From assembly GCA_947259235.1 (NCBI GenBank), contig CAMYLL010000036.1, forward strand, positions 1 through 13,599: a stretch of DNA of 13,599 nucleotides, read 5' to 3'. Shown here in pieces: positions 12,349 to 13,599 of the stretch; within the stretch, counting starts at the first letter, position 1; the number at the start of each line of letters is the position of its first letter. Under the pieces are notes generated by a model. The model saw nothing but the letters and a program-made list of their open reading frames with translations, had not been told where the DNA came from and did no database searches. The position numbers and the translations under genes are program-made. The stretch comes from an uncultured Pseudodesulfovibrio sp. Its GTDB lineage: Bacteria > Desulfobacterota > Desulfovibrionia > Desulfovibrionales > Desulfovibrionaceae.

Positions 12349-13599
12349 GTGTCCACCAGCGTTACCGACTTCATCGTGGCCGGGCCCCCCGGTCAGGTGA
12401 CGGCAGGTCCCGCCGGGTCGTTCATGGCCAGTGAGGCCGGTCGCGTCGTGACCGGTGACCCTGGTCACGTGCCCATCGATACCACCCCGGCCCATGTTCC
12501 CATAGACACCTCGCCAGCAAGGATTCCCTACGCCGCGCCCTCGGGCGGAGCGGCCAGCGCCTTTGCCGGAGCCTCGGGCATGGGCGGCGGATTCATCGGC
12601 GGCGGCGTGGGCGGCGGGTCCAGCTCGTCCCATATCGGCGGCGGCGGAGGGGGCGGTTCCTTTGTGGGCGGCGGGTCCAACGCGGCGCATATCGGCGGCG
12701 GAGGCGGCGGCGACAAGGCCCAGAACAACACCGGGGGCAACGCCGTGGGCATGGCCACTGGCGCGGGCAGCTCCGGCGGCACGGGCAGCTCCAATCCCAT
12801 CAACATGAACAATACGGGCAGCGGCGGGGTTTCCGGCGGCGCCAACGTGCCCATCTCGACCGAGTCGGGCAAGCCGCCCATCGCCCCTTCCACGGGCGGC
12901 GGCATGACCGGCGGCGGTGGAGGCGGTCCCTCCCAGGAACGCGGCGCGCCCCCCGGCGCGGTGGTCGGCCATGTGCCAATCGCCCCGTCCCTGGGCATCA
13001 TGCCCATCACCCCGGCCGGGTCCGTGTCCATTGCGCCCAAGCTCGGCTTCTTCATGCCCACCCTGACCGGCGTTGTGCCCATCACCCCGGGCGGCCACGT
13101 GCAGGCCCAGCGCATGACCACGCCCCACGGCATGTACTTCGGCCACACCCAGAGCTGGCCCAACGACGTCTTTCAGCACACGACCCATTCCTACGGGTTC
13201 CAGCCCAAGCATACGCTCCAGGCCCCCTGGATTCCCACGGCGGACGGCTACGCCGAACCGGTGAACCCGCCCCGGTCGGAGTTCGACGACAAGGCCGGGC
13301 GCGGCACGCCCATCGACATGTCCTCGTCCTACACCATGAACGTGGACCAGACCCAGGACATCGAGCGGCTGAACCAGGTGACCAACAACAACACCGTGGA
13401 CACCCTCTTCGACCAGTCCATGAGCGCGTCGATCCATCGCTCGGAAAGCACGGTCCACCAGAACGCCTACGACAACTCAAGCTCCACCAGCCAGGACTTC
13501 AGCTCCGACAGGACCATGGAGAACGCCTCCACCGTCAGCCAGGTGACCAACCAGCAGAACATCGTGGAGGAGAACCGGACGGTGGACAACAGGCAGGAG
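12349..13599 (+). CDS. Large Gly/Ser/Thr/Asn-rich repeat protein, partial (3' end beyond window)
   Basis: The frame opens at GTG 12349 with GGGAGAG 7-13 bases upstream and stays open for 417 codons to the window end, with strong G/C third-position bias. It is not a shadow; the long frame on the opposite strand is. I do not recognise the protein. Residues 40-57 are two 9-residue repeats (HVPIDTTPA, HVPIDTSPA). Residues 66-124 are Gly/Ser-rich with two 19-residue repeats from V87 and V106, each containing HIGGGGGG. Variants of hydrophobic-Pro-Ile-x-Pro recur at 167, 176-180, 209-213, 218-222 and 243-247. From about 250 to 320 the composition is more normal, with aromatic and His residues. From 325 it is Ser/Thr/Asn/Gln-rich with Asp and Glu and could be fibrous or disordered. 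No signal peptide or membrane segment is seen. A virion fibre, surface or scaffold-type structural protein is possible, but this is a guess. Confidence 0.75.
   Translation, partial: MSTSVTDFIVAGPPGQVTAGPAGSFMASEAGRVVTGDPGHVPIDTTPAHVPIDTSPARIPYAAPSGGAASAFAGASGMGGGFIGGGVGGGSSSSHIGGGGGGGSFVGGGSNAAHIGGGGGGDKAQNNTGGNAVGMATGAGSSGGTGSSNPINMNNTGSGGVSGGANVPISTESGKPPIAPSTGGGMTGGGGGGPSQERGAPPGAVVGHVPIAPSLGIMPITPAGSVSIAPKLGFFMPTLTGVVPITPGGHVQAQRMTTPHGMYFGHTQSWPNDVFQHTTHSYGFQPKHTLQAPWIPTADGYAEPVNPPRSEFDDKAGRGTPIDMSSSYTMNVDQTQDIERLNQVTNNNTVDTLFDQSMSASIHRSESTVHQNAYDNSSSTSQDFSSDRTMENASTVSQVTNQQNIVEENRTVDNRQE
12466..12519 (+). repeat. Two tandem 9-codon repeats (HVPIDTxPA)
   Basis: Codons 40-48 and 49-57 of the repeat-protein gene encode HVPIDTTPA and HVPIDTSPA, followed by a degenerate third copy starting RIPY. 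The DNA copies differ at several synonymous positions, so selection has kept the protein repeat while the nucleotides diverged. Confidence 0.7.
12607..12720 (+). repeat. Two tandem 57-bp (19-codon) repeats in the Gly-rich region
   Basis: The 16-base string GTGGGCGGCGGGTCCA occurs at 12607-12622 and again at 12664-12679, exactly 57 bp apart. Each copy runs on to CATATCGGCGGCGG a little later. The two units encode V-GGGS-xxxx-HIGGGGGG-type segments, and such in-frame units may vary in copy number between strains. Confidence 0.7.

Noticed and set aside
12274..13458. 394-codon minus-strand open frame across the repeat-protein region
   Set aside because: It is His/Gly/Arg-rich with no domain or convincing ribosome-binding site. 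The plus frame shows the proper third-position bias, a promoter, a ribosome-binding site and protein-level repeats.

Overview
The window is about two-thirds G+C and reads as chromosomal DNA of a Gram-negative bacterium. The binding protein has a Sec signal peptide without a lipobox, as expected for a periplasm. The gene set and style suggest a Desulfovibrio-like deltaproteobacterium, but that placement is an impression from protein resemblance and was not tested. No rRNA, tRNA, CRISPR array or insertion sequence was recognised.

Positions 1-4900 (minus strand) hold a BMP-family (nucleoside-type) ABC importer operon. The order of transcription is periplasmic binding protein (3702-4694), double-domain ATPase (2095-3636), permease (1049-2098), second permease (51-1046), and then the first codons of another gene that leaves the window (1-35). 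A strong hairpin plus T-run between the binding-protein and ATPase genes should attenuate transcription, so that more binding protein than transporter is made. The long leader of the operon contains nested inverted repeats that could form an RNA switch.

Positions 5129-6019 (plus strand) encode a lone class I SAM-dependent methyltransferase, divergent from the importer. Convergent to it are rlmN (6068-7132) and, upstream of rlmN, a GapN-like aldehyde dehydrogenase (7137-8774). These two genes are 4 bp apart and share a good sigma-70-type promoter at 8831-8859. The dehydrogenase keeps its nucleophilic cysteine but has glycine at the usual general-base glutamate position.

Positions 8934-12078 (minus strand) are a compact podovirus-type head module of four coupled genes: a 111-residue charged protein, a portal (head-tail connector), a Bbp19-like small protein and a scaffold-like protein. 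All four frames are intact. The major capsid gene expected downstream is absent, because the dehydrogenase transcription unit begins there. No terminase lies directly upstream, because the next gene is divergent. This looks like a prophage remnant or a retained partial cassette.

Positions 12079-12348 form a divergent control region with a perfect 8-bp inverted repeat, a strong plus-strand promoter and a small hairpin. It drives a plus-strand gene (GTG at 12349, open to the window end, at least 417 residues). That gene encodes an unrecognised Gly/Ser/Thr/Asn-rich repeat protein carrying many short hydrophobic-Pro-Ile motifs. This protein and the orphan head cassette are the least ordinary parts of the window.
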